This document shows positions 26,398 to 34,938 of a DNA stretch of 64,000 nt, one piece after another. The notes beneath the pieces are model-generated. The model did not search any database and had not been told where the DNA came from. It saw only the letters and a list, made by a program, of their open reading frames with translations. Source of the DNA: JAPOUP01 sp965199865. GTDB lineage: Bacteria > Pseudomonadota > Alphaproteobacteria > Rhodobacterales > Rhodobacteraceae. The stretch is from positions 62,001 through 126,000 of the forward strand of contig CBDATU010000019.1 in the NCBI GenBank assembly GCA_965199865.1, in the 5' to 3' direction. A program made the position numbers and the translations under genes. The stretch's first letter is position 1. The number at the start of each line of letters is the position of its first letter.

Positions 26398-27996
26398 TCA
26401 ACCGATCGCGACGGCCTTCACCGCACCTTCCACGTTCTCCACATATTGCCGGAAATTCTCTGTGAACATAGCCACCAGCTTGGCCGCCTGCGCATCATAC
26501 GCTGCCTGGTCGCTCCAGGTTCTGCGTGGATCCAGCAGCAGGTCCGGCACTCCTCTGACCCGAACCGGAACTTCAAAGCCGAAATTCGAATCTTTTCGGA
26601 AATCGACCTCGGCGAGCGATCCGTCAATTGCCGCACTGAGAAGAGTGCGGGTTGACCGAATTGGCATCCGGCTGCCTTTGCCATAGGCACCACCGGTCCA
26701 GCCAGTATTGATCAACCAGCAGGTAGCGCCATGCTTGGCGACCTTCTCGCGAAGAAGGCCGCTATAGACTTCCGGCCGCAGCGGCAGGAACGGTGCGCCG
26801 AAACAGGTCGAGAATGTCGGCTGGGGTTCCGTTATGCCACGTTCAGTGCCGGCAACCTTTGATGTGAAGCCCGAAAGAAAGTGATATTCGGCCTGTGCCG
26901 GCGACAGTCGTGCGATAGGTGGCAGGATTCCGAAAGCGTCGCAGGTCAGCATGACTATGCTCTTGGGGTGTCCACCAAGTGCGGTTGCCGACGCGTTGGA
27001 GATATAGCTCATCGGATAGGCGCATCGCATGTTCGCCGTCAGGCCATCATTTTCAAAATCAAGATCCAGCGTTTCGGGGTCGAACACCATGTTCTCGATG
27101 ACCGAACCGAACTTCTCCGTCGTAGCATAGATCTCCGGCTCGGCCTCGACGGAAAGGCTGATCGTCTTCGCGTAGCAGCCTCCCTCGAAATTAAACGTGC
27201 CTCGATCTGACCATCCATGCTCGTCATCTCCGATCAGCACGCGGTCGGGGTCGGCGGACAGCGTTGTCTTGCCGGTACCGCTGAGACCGAAAAAGATGGC
27301 TGTATCCACCGGGTTGCCGGGCGCGTGGTTGGCGGCGCAGTGCATCGGCATGACGCCCTTGCTCGGCAGAATGTAGTTAAGCAGCGTGAATACGGACTTT
27401 TTGTTCTCGCCGGCGTATTCGCTTCCACCAACGAGAATGAGCCTCTTTTCGAAGTTGAGTGCGATGACTGTCTCCGACCGGCAGCCATGGCGATTGGGGT
27501 CGGCGAGAAAGGCGGGACAGTTGATGATGGTGAACTGTGGGATGAATTCGTCGAGTTCCGACAGCTTCGGACGTCGTAGCAGGTGCCGGATGAACAGGCT
27601 GTGCCAGGCTAGTTCGTTAATCACTCGCACATCAAGGCGGTAGGCAGGGTCAGCGCCTCCGTAGAGATCCTGCACGAAATAATCTCTGCCTTCCATATGC
27701 TCCAGCATGTCGCCGTACAGCCGTTCAAAGGCGTCTGGTTCCATCGCACCGTTGTTTTCCCACCAGATATCCGGTTCGACCGCGCTGGTGCGGACGATGA
27801 ACTTGTCCTTGGGTGACCGTCCCGTGTGCTTGCCGGTCTCAACCAACAGTGCGCCCCCTTTTCCGAGAGTGCCTTCTCCGCGGGCGATTGCCTGTTGAAC
27901 GAGAGAGGGCTCCATGAGGTTGTAGTGGACGTTGCGAGGTCCGGTGATTCCCTGGTCCCTGAGGCGGTGCCTTGCATTGACTCGTCCGGTTTCCAT
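26398..27996 (-). CDS. pckA: Phosphoenolpyruvate carboxykinase (ATP)
   Basis: Converts oxaloacetate and ATP to phosphoenolpyruvate, the entry into gluconeogenesis. The 532-residue protein has GLSGTGKTTLSAD (kinase-1a/P-loop), the kinase-2 motif within HGWSDRGTFNFEGGCYAK, and MPMHCAANH in the active-site region. The start at 27996 (METGRVNARHRLRDQG) follows GGAGACAGAC; longer in-frame starts would give an unnatural extension. As in many alphaproteobacteria it lies next to hprK/EIIA/HPr, which are transcribed away from it. Confidence 0.96.
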   Translation of the reverse strand: METGRVNARHRLRDQGITGPRNVHYNLMEPSLVQQAIARGEGTLGKGGALLVETGKHTGRSPKDKFIVRTSAVEPDIWWENNGAMEPDAFERLYGDMLEHMEGRDYFVQDLYGGADPAYRLDVRVINELAWHSLFIRHLLRRPKLSELDEFIPQFTIINCPAFLADPNRHGCRSETVIALNFEKRLILVGGSEYAGENKKSVFTLLNYILPSKGVMPMHCAANHAPGNPVDTAIFFGLSGTGKTTLSADPDRVLIGDDEHGWSDRGTFNFEGGCYAKTISLSVEAEPEIYATTEKFGSVIENMVFDPETLDLDFENDGLTANMRCAYPMSYISNASATALGGHPKSIVMLTCDAFGILPPIARLSPAQAEYHFLSGFTSKVAGTERGITEPQPTFSTCFGAPFLPLRPEVYSGLLREKVAKHGATCWLINTGWTGGAYGKGSRMPIRSTRTLLSAAIDGSLAEVDFRKDSNFGFEVPVRVRGVPDLLLDPRRTWSDQAAYDAQAAKLVAMFTENFRQYVENVEGAVKAVAIG

Positions 27997-28771
27997 GTCT
28001 GTCTCCTCTGCGGGACTGGCTCGAGGGCAAGGCCGTATGTGCAGCGGGTGCATAGCATGGCACAGGCTCCCTGCAACGGTCGCAAGCGCACAGTTAGCGC
28101 AACCAGTTGTGAATATGATAACTTTCTGCAACCCCCTATCATGAATTCCGCCAGGTTGCGTCGGATATGTCCCGGATCTGGAAGGCATTCAGGCAGTCTT
28201 TCATTCGTTGTCATTGATTCCCTTGCTCAACATGGAAACAATATATTCGGGGTGAGTTATGGCGGGGCAGGAGAAAGCGCCCCTCTCATTCCGGTATCTG
28301 CGCAGCCGTGGGAGGTGAACAAATCCTGATGGTTCCGGCGACACTTAAGACCACGGAATTGGCGGATCGTCATTCCGCGACCGACTTCTGGCAATCCGCG
28401 GATCCCTGCCTGACCCGCGGCGTTCCGTGTCATGGCTCCTCACCTGGTACGGTAGGGAGGTCTTGCGTTGGGCGGCTCCGGAATCGTCTGATTTGGGGCG
28501 GGAAAATCAGTTTGCCGAATTTACGTCTGGGCGAGGGCCGTTACCTGGATAATCCACTCGGCAAGCGTCTTCCGGTTGAGCTAACCCGGCTGTCGCTATT
28601 GTGGCACATGGAGACCGGCAACTGGGAGGCGTGCCTTGGCGGGCAATTCGCTCCCTTTGTTTCGAGGGAGTTTTGGCAGTGTCGCCTCAAATTGCCGGGG
28701 AACAGGCCGTCCATGCTGGCTATGGCCAAATTCTGGCAGCTGTGGGCCTGTAAGCGGTATCCCGCTTCCTA
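27997..28771. other. 775-bp gap between pckA and hprK
   Basis: No recognisable gene. In many alphaproteobacteria the two-component pair chvI-chvG sits here; no response-regulator or kinase motif is present on either strand. A plus-strand frame (ATG at 28329, stop 28770-28772) ends in a TAATG junction with hprK, which could mean translational coupling. Its residues resemble no family, so I do not call it a gene. Confidence 0.5.
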
Positions 28772-29197
28772 ATGGCGCGGGCCATGCGGATTCATGCCAG
28801 CTGCGTCGCCGCCGGATATGGTTCAGTCCTGATCAGGGGAGTTGCCGGGAGTGGAAAGTCGGCGCTTGCTCAATCACTGATAGCCCTTGGTGGCCGTCTT
28901 GTGGCTGATGACCGAACCTTGATCGAACTCAGTGACGGCTGGCCATGCGCAACCGCTCCTGAAGCGATTCGCGGTTTGATTGAAGCACGCGGCGTGGGTC
29001 TGCTTGCCGCTGTGTTGCAGTTGCGGGCGAAAGTGACGCTTATCGTCGATCTCGACCGGACGGAGACGGAACGCCTGCCGCCGTACCGCCAAACTGAGAT
29101 TCTGGGCCAGCCGCTTCCGTTGCTTCTCAAGGTGGAAAGCCCGCATTTCGCGCCAACGATACTTCAGTGTCTCAGGGGACGGAGGCTCGTCACTTGA
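28772..29197 (+). CDS. hprK: HPr kinase/phosphorylase, short alphaproteobacterial form
   Basis: A 141-residue enzyme that phosphorylates or dephosphorylates HPr on serine. Only the C-terminal catalytic domain is present, as usual in alphaproteobacteria (Gram-positive HprK is about 310 aa). The P-loop GVAGSGKS is at residues 23-30, followed by GGRLVADDRTLIE, which carries the acidic residues of the active site. It starts the regulatory PTS cluster hprK-EIIA-HPr. The ATG overlaps the stop of an unsupported upstream frame. Confidence 0.88.
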   Translation: MARAMRIHASCVAAGYGSVLIRGVAGSGKSALAQSLIALGGRLVADDRTLIELSDGWPCATAPEAIRGLIEARGVGLLAAVLQLRAKVTLIVDLDRTETERLPPYRQTEILGQPLPLLLKVESPHFAPTILQCLRGRRLVT

Positions 29198-29413
29198 CGT
29201 CAACGGGGCGAGAGGGGCATCCTTGGGCCGGTTTAGGCTGGCGGCAGAGGCGGAAACAGTTGGAATATCCGTTATCTGTGCCCTTTGGCGCAATAGGTAT
29301 GGTGGGAATCGCGGTGAATGCGCTTGCAAAGTCGAGACCGCGGGTTTCTATACCGGGCATGAACTTGAAAAGGCGTGCGTGGTCTACGCCGTTGGCAGCG
29401 TCGGGATGAACGT

Positions 29414-29806
29414 GTGATCGGCATCGTCATTGTGGCTCACGGAGGCTTGGCGCGAGAGTACCTGGCTGCAACGGAGCATGTCGTGGGTTCACAGCGCGGA
29501 ATCCGCGCCATTGCGATAGAGCCCCACCACGATAGGGCGAATAAGCAGGACGAGATCTGTGCCGCTGCTGACTGTGTGGATTCTGGTCAGGGCGTGGTCG
29601 TTGTCACGGACATGTTTGGAGGTTCGCCCTGCAATCTCTCCCTACAGGCCTGTGCGCCCGAAAACCGCAGAATCATCTATGGCGCCAACCTTCCGATGCT
29701 CGTCAAGCTGGCGAAGTCTCGCCATCTGAACATCGAGGACGCGGTCACCAGGGCATTGGAGGCCGGCCGCAAATACATTGACAGCTTCAGCTGTGCCGGG
29801 AGCTAG
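29414..29806 (+). CDS. PTS EIIA component, mannose type (regulatory PTS)
   Basis: A 130-residue EIIA-Man-like phosphocarrier. The phosphoacceptor His9 is in VIGIVIVAHGGLA, and VVVTDMFGGSPCNLS is the conserved loop that follows. A GTG start at 29414 is preferred; an in-frame ATG 39 bases upstream would put non-family residues ahead of the domain. No sugar-specific EIIB or EIIC is nearby, so it is probably a regulatory rather than transport EIIA, phosphorylated by HPr. The 216 bases between hprK and this gene hold nothing identifiable; rapZ, often found here, is absent. Confidence 0.87.
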   Translation: MIGIVIVAHGGLAREYLAATEHVVGSQRGIRAIAIEPHHDRANKQDEICAAADCVDSGQGVVVVTDMFGGSPCNLSLQACAPENRRIIYGANLPMLVKLAKSRHLNIEDAVTRALEAGRKYIDSFSCAGS

Positions 29807-29823
29807 CGACCAGCGAAAACGAC

Positions 29824-30093
29824 ATGGCTACACGTACCTTCAGGATCATCAACGAAAAGGGCCTACATGCCCGCGCTTCGGCAAAGCTCGTTGAGGTGGT
29901 CGAGGCCCATGACGCCACGGCCATGGTTTCCAGGGAGGGCGTCGAAGCTTCGGGGGACAGCATAATGGGGCTTTTGATGTTGGCAGCGTCGAAAGGAACC
30001 TCTATTGAGGTTGAAACCGAAGGTGCAGATGCCGAGCGGCTGGCTGATGCGCTGGAAGCGCTGGTTGCCAATCGGTTTGGCGAGGAAAGTTAG
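29824..30093 (+). CDS. Phosphocarrier protein HPr
   Basis: An 89-residue HPr that carries phosphate from enzyme I to EIIA. His15 lies in INEKGLHARAS and the regulatory Ser46 in GDSIMGLLMLAASKG, the site addressed by HprK two genes upstream. It sits 17 bases after the EIIA stop, so co-transcription is expected. Enzyme I is not in the window. Confidence 0.95.
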   Translation: MATRTFRIINEKGLHARASAKLVEVVEAHDATAMVSREGVEASGDSIMGLLMLAASKGTSIEVETEGADAERLADALEALVANRFGEES

Positions 30094-30202
30094 GCACAGT
30101 CCCCGAGGGAGGCGGTCGGCTTTGGTGGACAGTATTTCGCAGGAGCGGCATGCTTTGGTGCAGAAGCGGTCTTCGTCCCACCCGTCCCCTGACGGACAGG
30201 TA

Positions 30203-31030
30203 ATGACATACGACCGTAGGCGGTTGACCTATGCAAATTCCTTTGACAGTTTCTGGAAAGCCAACACTATCCGCGCGATTGAGTGGTTGACTGGAAAAAT
30301 CACCATCATTCGAATGTTACGCGAGTTTCAGCGCCGCGGGCCCCATGATAGGCTCAACTATTGGAGCGATGCGCTGGAAGTGATGCGAATTGATATCCAG
30401 ACTCCCCAGGAACAACTTGCGCGCATTCCGAAGACAGGACCTGTGGTCATCGTCGCCAATCACCCGCATGGGCTCGTGGATGGCATGATCATCTCTGATC
30501 TCATCAGCAAAACGCGGGTTGATTACAAGGTTCTAACGCGCTCGATCCTCACAGGCATTGACGAGATCGCCGCGGGTTTCATGATACCCGTTCCATTCCC
30601 ACACGATGAGGAGGCGCAGAAAAAAGGCATTGAAATGCGAACTGCGGCAATGGAACAGCTTTCTTCCGGCGGTGTTGTGGCGCTCTTCCCGTCCGGTGTT
30701 GTGGCGGCGTCGAATACAATGTTCGGGCCTGTTGTCGAAGCGGAGTGGAACGTGTTTACCGCGAAGATGATACGCCGTTCGGGCGCAGCTGTCGTACCGG
30801 TCTACTTCCCGGGTTCGAACTCGCGCTGGTATCAGATCGCAAACCGGGTTTCGGCGACACTTCGGCAGGGACTTCTGCTGCACGAGATTGTCGCAGCCTG
30901 CAAAAAGCCCCAGAAGCCGGTAATTGGCCATCCGCTTGACTCCGCGGAGATCGAAAAGCGCATCAGGGATCCTCGGGCTTTCGTAGCCTGGCTCCGTGAA
31001 AGGACCCTGGCTCTCAAGGAAACGGGTTAG
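30203..31030 (+). CDS. Lysophospholipid acyltransferase family protein (PlsC-like)
   Basis: A membrane-associated acyltransferase of about 275 residues. The catalytic HX4D motif appears in VVIVANHPHGLVDGMIIS, with the glycerol-phosphate-binding region GGVVALFPSGVV and VVPVYFPGSNSRWYQ further on. The ATG at 30203 (MTYDRRRLTYANSFDSFWKA) is my choice; GTG at 30125 is an in-frame alternative. It probably acylates a lysophospholipid or an ornithine-lipid precursor. The last 4 bases overlap the convergent hbd gene. Confidence 0.82.
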   Translation: MTYDRRRLTYANSFDSFWKANTIRAIEWLTGKITIIRMLREFQRRGPHDRLNYWSDALEVMRIDIQTPQEQLARIPKTGPVVIVANHPHGLVDGMIISDLISKTRVDYKVLTRSILTGIDEIAAGFMIPVPFPHDEEAQKKGIEMRTAAMEQLSSGGVVALFPSGVVAASNTMFGPVVEAEWNVFTAKMIRRSGAAVVPVYFPGSNSRWYQIANRVSATLRQGLLLHEIVAACKKPQKPVIGHPLDSAEIEKRIRDPRAFVAWLRERTLALKETG

Positions 31031-31902
31031 CGCGTAGGTATGGGGGTCTTGCCTCGGTAATCGTAGAAACCGCGCTTCGTCTTGCGGCCGAGCCAGCCAG
31101 CCTCGACATATTTTGTCAGAAGCGGGCAGGGACGATACTTGGTGTCCGCGAGTCCATCGTGCAGGACGTTCATGATGGCGAGGCAGGTGTCGAGTCCGAT
31201 AAAGTCGGCCAGTTCCAGTGGTCCCATAGGGTGGTTGGTACCAAGTTTCATGGCGGAATCGATTGAGGCAACGTTTCCAACACCTTCATAGAGCGTATAG
31301 ACCGCTTCGTTGATCATCGGCATCAGGATGCGGTTGACGATGAAGGCAGGGAAGTCCTCCGCTGACGCCGCTGTCTTTCCGAGCCTCTCCACGACTCCCA
31401 GACAGACCTGGAAAGTCGCGTCATCCGTCGCAATTCCCCTGATCAGTTCGACCAGCTGCATCACCGGTACGGGGTTCATGAAGTGAAAGCCCATGAACCT
31501 TTCGGGGCGGTCGGTACGGCTGGCCAGGCGGGTGATCGAAATCGAGGACGTGTTGGAGGTAAGGATCGTGTGAGGTAGAAGGTGCGGTGTCAAATCCTCG
31601 AAAATCGCCTGCTTTACGGTTTCGCGTTCCGTTGCGGCCTCGATTACGAGATCGGTTGCGCCGAGTTCGCTGAGTGTCATGGTCGTGGTGATTCTCTCCA
31701 GAGCCATGTCCCGATCCGTTTCAGTGATCCTGCCACGCGCCACCTGTCGGTCCATGTTGCGCCGGATCAGTTTTCCTGCGGTATCCAGCGCTTCCCTGCT
31801 GATGTCGTTGAGCTTCACCCTGTAGCCGGCCAGCGCGAGAACATGAGCGATTCCGTTGCCCATCTGACCCGCACCAACGACTCCAACCGTTTCTATGTTC
31901 AT
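31027..31902 (-). CDS. hbd: 3-hydroxybutyryl-CoA dehydrogenase
   Basis: An NAD(P)-dependent dehydrogenase interconverting acetoacetyl-CoA and 3-hydroxybutyryl-CoA (291 aa). The Rossmann motif GVVGAGQMGNGIAHV is near residue 8, SNTSSISITRLA and FMGFHFMNPVPVMQLVE follow, and the C-terminal domain ends DYRGKTPIP. The ATG at 31902 is chosen although the frame stays open upstream through the mobile element. In many alphaproteobacteria hbd lies directly after etfA; here the IS and a cytochrome gene separate them. The IS left end is 62 bp upstream of the start codon, so expression may be altered. Confidence 0.94.
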   Translation of the reverse strand: MNIETVGVVGAGQMGNGIAHVLALAGYRVKLNDISREALDTAGKLIRRNMDRQVARGRITETDRDMALERITTTMTLSELGATDLVIEAATERETVKQAIFEDLTPHLLPHTILTSNTSSISITRLASRTDRPERFMGFHFMNPVPVMQLVELIRGIATDDATFQVCLGVVERLGKTAASAEDFPAFIVNRILMPMINEAVYTLYEGVGNVASIDSAMKLGTNHPMGPLELADFIGLDTCLAIMNVLHDGLADTKYRPCPLLTKYVEAGWLGRKTKRGFYDYRGKTPIPTR

Positions 31903-31955
31903 TTCCAAACCTTTCCGCCTCTTCGGCGGACAATATGCGGCCCTGCGACCGCGAC

Positions 31956-31964
31956 GCAAGGGGC
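31956..31964. repeat. 9-bp target-site duplication, left copy
   Basis: GCAAGGGGC at 31956-31964 is repeated exactly at 34688-34696, on the other side of the element. Nine base pairs is the duplication length of Tn5/IS50-type transposases. Confidence 0.9.
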
Positions 31965-31970
31965 ATGTCA

Positions 31971-32261
31971 CTATCCCTCTGGTAACTCGGGAGGATCCGC
32001 CCATTCCCTCATCGCCCTGTACATCTCCGTTGCCAGCAGCAGGTATTTCATGCCCTTCCACATTTTCTCCGTTCCCGGCAGGGGCTGGCGTTTCGAGGGG
32101 ATGAAGCCGGCGTAACGGCCGATGTCGATGGCGGCCTCGCGGATGGTGAGGCCGTCGAAGGGCGGGGCGCGGACATTCCTGAACCGATACCGGCCCATCG
32201 CTATGTACAGGGCGGTGAGTTCGTCCGCGTCCAGGAAATCGAGGGCGGGCCGGTCGGGCGC
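31971..32261 (-). pseudogene. Second, unlinked transposase C-terminus at the IS left end
   Basis: An open segment encoding APDRPALDFLDADELTALYI, then TIREAAIDIGRYAGFIPSKR and QPLPGTEKMWKGMKY, ending PPELPEG and a stop inside the terminal repeat. It is homologous to, but clearly diverged from, the C-terminus following the main transposase (LVAGLAGFRPTKRQPLPGTR). An in-frame TAG at 32262-32264 precedes it, so it is not expressed as part of the larger protein. It is most likely the tail of a second related IS left by recombination. Confidence 0.75.
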
Positions 32262-32279
32262 CTATCACTACCACATACT

Positions 32280-32496
32280 TAACCGGCTCATTCCCTTCTC
32301 CGCTCCGTCCGGCCCGTATGGCCCTGGCATGGGTTTCCGCGACGTTGAGGATGCGCAGGCCCTGCCATAGCTTCCGGGTTCCGGGCAGGGGCTGGCGCTT
32401 CGTCGGGCGGAACCCGGCGAGGCCGGCGACGAGCGTGACGTAGCGCGCCACGGTCATGTCCGGCTCCGGCGACGCCCTCTGGCCGATGACGCGCTC
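32280..32496 (-). pseudogene. Transposase C-terminal tail cut off by an amber codon
   Basis: Directly after the TAG of the transposase gene, and in the same frame, the sequence continues ERVIGQRASPEPDMTVARYV, then TLVAGLAGFRPTKRQPLPGT and RKLWQGLRILN. This is the normal C-terminal extension of Tn5-like transposases. The stop therefore looks like a nonsense mutation rather than the natural end. Confidence 0.7.
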
Positions 32497-34635
32497 CTAT
32501 GCGGCGTGAATGACCACCGCCTCGACGCTTTCCGGGCTGTCGGGGCTCTGCCGCGCCAGAAGCTGGAGGTCCCAGACCCGGAACGCGGTTATCGCGTCGA
32601 AGGCGAGGCATCTGCGCAGGTCGTCGGCTTCGTCGAGGCGGCGGTCCTCGATGCGGGTGCACTGTTTCAGGGTCCTGAAATATTCCTCGATGGTCCATCC
32701 TGTTTCGTACCGCCTGACGGTGTCGATGGCGCCCTGGAGGTCGGGCTCCGCGTCGCTGGAGAGCAGCAGCCATGACAGCCGCCGGCCGCCCTTCGGCGGC
32801 GTGGTGGTCTCGCTGGCGAGCACCGCGGTGACCGGCAGGGTCTGGCGGCTCTTTCCCGGGGCCTTCAGCTCGACGCGTGCGACGCGGATCTCCGTCTCCG
32901 CGGTCCGCGCCGGGCGGGCCCTCACGGCCTTCCGCCCACGCGACCCGGTGATCCCGCCGCGGGCGGCGACGTGTACGGTGCGCGTCCCGGCGGCGGGCAG
33001 CCCGGAGACATGCTCCATGAGGTCCACCACCCCGCCACCGGCGATGACGGAGCGGCGGGGCGGGGCGCTGGAGCGCACCAGCAGCCCGGCCGCGGCGGGG
33101 CCTTCCGCCTGGGCCTCGAACATGTCCCATATGTCGCCCTCGCGGTCGCAGACGGTGACCATCCGGGTTCCAGGGCTGGTCCTCCCGACCTCCTGCGCCA
33201 GGGCCAGGTCCTCCAGCCAGCGGCGGCTCCCGCTGCCACCGTCGGGCGTCTCCGTCTCCGCCGCCCTGTCCGGTTCCGGCTCCGCCCGCCCCGTGCCTCC
33301 GCGCCTGCGGTCGGCCTTCACGGTGACGCCCTCCCGGAAGCCGGCGTCGATGGCCAGCATCCCGAGGCCGCGGCCGGAGGCCGACACCGCCAGCGTCACG
33401 TGCGCCGGGATGCCGACGCTGCCCGATCCGCCGCCGCCGAGCCTCGCCAGGCCGCCCGTGGAGCCCTTCAGGCCGGAAAAGTCCAGCATCGTGGTGTCCT
33501 GGATGGCCAGGACCTCCCTTTCGGCGCGGCAGCGCCACAAGGTGGCCATGCGGTGGCTCTCGATGATGTCGTCCATGCTCACCCTGGGGTTGGAAAGCAG
33601 CCTGTAGGCTGCCTTCCGGTCCTTCCTGTCGGGAAACACAACGGAAACCGGCTCGCCGGGCCGGGTCTCCCAGGCCCTGGCCATGGCCAGGATCCGGTCG
33701 CGCACCCTGCTGTCGGCGTGGCCGCACAGGCCGAACTCCAGGTCCGCCCAGTCGGCATCCTCCGGGATCGCCGGGGCCGGGCCCAGCCAGCGCGGCGTCT
33801 GCGGCCCGCGGCACATGCGGTCGCGCCAGTCCGGATCCAGCGGCCTCATCCAGACACCGCAGGCCTCCGCTCCCTCCCGGTGGCCGGGCGGACGGCCGGA
33901 GGTGGTCCCGGCCAGCTCCCATCCGGCCGCCGCGTAGGCCGTGCCCGGGCGCTCCGGGCCGACATAGGTGAAGGCCATCGCCGGACGGACGCCGTGCAGC
34001 CTCTCCCAGTCATCGGGAAGCCGCCTTGCCGCCAGCCCCAGCGCGTGGCTCGCCAGGTGCGGGACCTCCACGCCCGGCATGATCAGGAACCTGGAGTTCT
34101 GCACCAGAAGTCGCAGGTTCGCCATCCGCTCCCGGCCGCTCCAGCCGATGTAGGCGTCCCGGGCCCTCTGGTGCCAGTTGGCCGCGTGGAAGCAGAACCC
34201 GCCGACGCGCCCCAGGCGTTCGCTCCGGATCCAGTAGAAGAGAAGCACGCCGGGATTGGACGGCTCGCCCTGGGGATGGTGGCTCTCCATCATCCCCCGC
34301 AGGGCGCGCCGCTCCTCCGCCGTCTCCGCCATCTCCAGGCCGACCCCGCCGAGCTCCGCGAGCGTGCCGGAGAAGTGGATGTCGGGATGGTCCGGCAGCG
34401 GCCCGCGACGACCGGGCGGAGGCCGGCCCGCCGACGGCAGGGCGATGCCGTAGCGCTCCGCGATCCCCGGCAGGGCCAGCCGGGCGGAGACGAGGCACGG
34501 CGCTCCTGCGGCGTTGGTCCAGCCCTCGCGTTCGCACAGGCCCTCAGCCATGGCGGAATGGCTGGCTCCCGTCGCCGCCATCGACCTCAGCCACTCGACC
34601 GTTCCTTCCCTGAAATGGCGCATCCCGACCTGCAT
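32497..34635 (-). CDS. DruA/DUF4338-fused Tn5-like transposase, truncated by amber stop
   Basis: A 712-residue fusion. Residues about 85-245 form a DUF4338 domain (DruA-like): FCFHAANWHQRARDAYIGWS, LLVQNSRFLIMPGVEVPHLA and WERLHGVRPAMAFTYVGPER. Residues 290-712 form an IS4/Tn5-type DDE transposase with AIQDTTMLDFSG (Asp380), VTVCDREGDIWDMFE (Asp497) and the YREK region YETGWTIEEYFRTLK (Tyr643, Glu650, Lys657; the usual arginine is Gly646). Relatives continue past the stop, and the missing tail is readable downstream, so this copy may be inactive or dimerise poorly. Base composition is very GC-rich compared with the neighbours. Confidence 0.85.
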   Translation of the reverse strand: MQVGMRHFREGTVEWLRSMAATGASHSAMAEGLCEREGWTNAAGAPCLVSARLALPGIAERYGIALPSAGRPPPGRRGPLPDHPDIHFSGTLAELGGVGLEMAETAEERRALRGMMESHHPQGEPSNPGVLLFYWIRSERLGRVGGFCFHAANWHQRARDAYIGWSGRERMANLRLLVQNSRFLIMPGVEVPHLASHALGLAARRLPDDWERLHGVRPAMAFTYVGPERPGTAYAAAGWELAGTTSGRPPGHREGAEACGVWMRPLDPDWRDRMCRGPQTPRWLGPAPAIPEDADWADLEFGLCGHADSRVRDRILAMARAWETRPGEPVSVVFPDRKDRKAAYRLLSNPRVSMDDIIESHRMATLWRCRAEREVLAIQDTTMLDFSGLKGSTGGLARLGGGGSGSVGIPAHVTLAVSASGRGLGMLAIDAGFREGVTVKADRRRGGTGRAEPEPDRAAETETPDGGSGSRRWLEDLALAQEVGRTSPGTRMVTVCDREGDIWDMFEAQAEGPAAAGLLVRSSAPPRRSVIAGGGVVDLMEHVSGLPAAGTRTVHVAARGGITGSRGRKAVRARPARTAETEIRVARVELKAPGKSRQTLPVTAVLASETTTPPKGGRRLSWLLLSSDAEPDLQGAIDTVRRYETGWTIEEYFRTLKQCTRIEDRRLDEADDLRRCLAFDAITAFRVWDLQLLARQSPDSPESVEAVVIHAA

Positions 34636-34687
34636 GCGAATCAGGTATCATCACCACCCCGCCGTGTCAACCACGAACAAGTGACAT

Positions 34688-34696
34688 GCAAGGGGC
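34688..34696. repeat. 9-bp target-site duplication, right copy
   Basis: GCAAGGGGC, identical to 31956-31964, directly outside the right inverted repeat of the element. Confidence 0.9.
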
Positions 34697-34938
34697 AGGT
34701 GTCCCTTACACGGCGCTATCAGGCAAAGTCCGTTAGCGGTCATTTGGCGGCTCTTTCAGCTGAGATGGAAGAGATCACTGCCCGGAAGCATGTCACGGCT
34801 TCGGCATCAGGGCGGATAGCGACTGTGTGGAATTCCCTGATCATGGGAAAGAAATTTTCCATGCATTCTGGTGATCCCGCGCGATCACGCCGTCGATGCA
34901 GATAGATCCGGTGCCAAACTCCCTGGACAGCATTCTGA
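34697..34938. other. Displaced upstream region of hbd
   Basis: DNA that was contiguous with the hbd leader before the IS inserted, so the native hbd promoter (reading leftwards) may lie here. No gene is supported. Confidence 0.4.

Larger units (their letters stand above)
31965..34687 (-). mobile_element. Tn5-like (IS4 superfamily) insertion sequence with DruA-transposase
   Basis: A 2723-bp element bounded by 9-bp direct repeats. Both ends begin ATGTCACT read inward, and the similarity continues imperfectly (CTGGTAACTCGG at the left, GTGGTTGACACGG at the right). Inside, on the minus strand, are one long transposase gene and then two successive C-terminal-like segments, only the second of which reaches the left end. 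The element looks like a recombinant of two related ISs. It landed 53 bp upstream of hbd, counted to the duplication. Confidence 0.88.

Noticed and set aside
28308..28772. A 154-codon frame coupled to hprK by TAATG
   Set aside because: No resemblance to any family and a poor start context, so kept only as a note.
31027..32457. A 476-codon frame fusing hbd to transposase sequence
   Set aside because: The first part is the tail of the transposase read in frame by chance through the IS end. Hbd begins naturally at 31902.
32288..34905. Two long open frames (544 and 644 codons) overlapping the DruA-transposase gene
   Set aside because: Both are Arg/Gly/Pro/Ala-rich shadows of the very GC-rich transposase frame.
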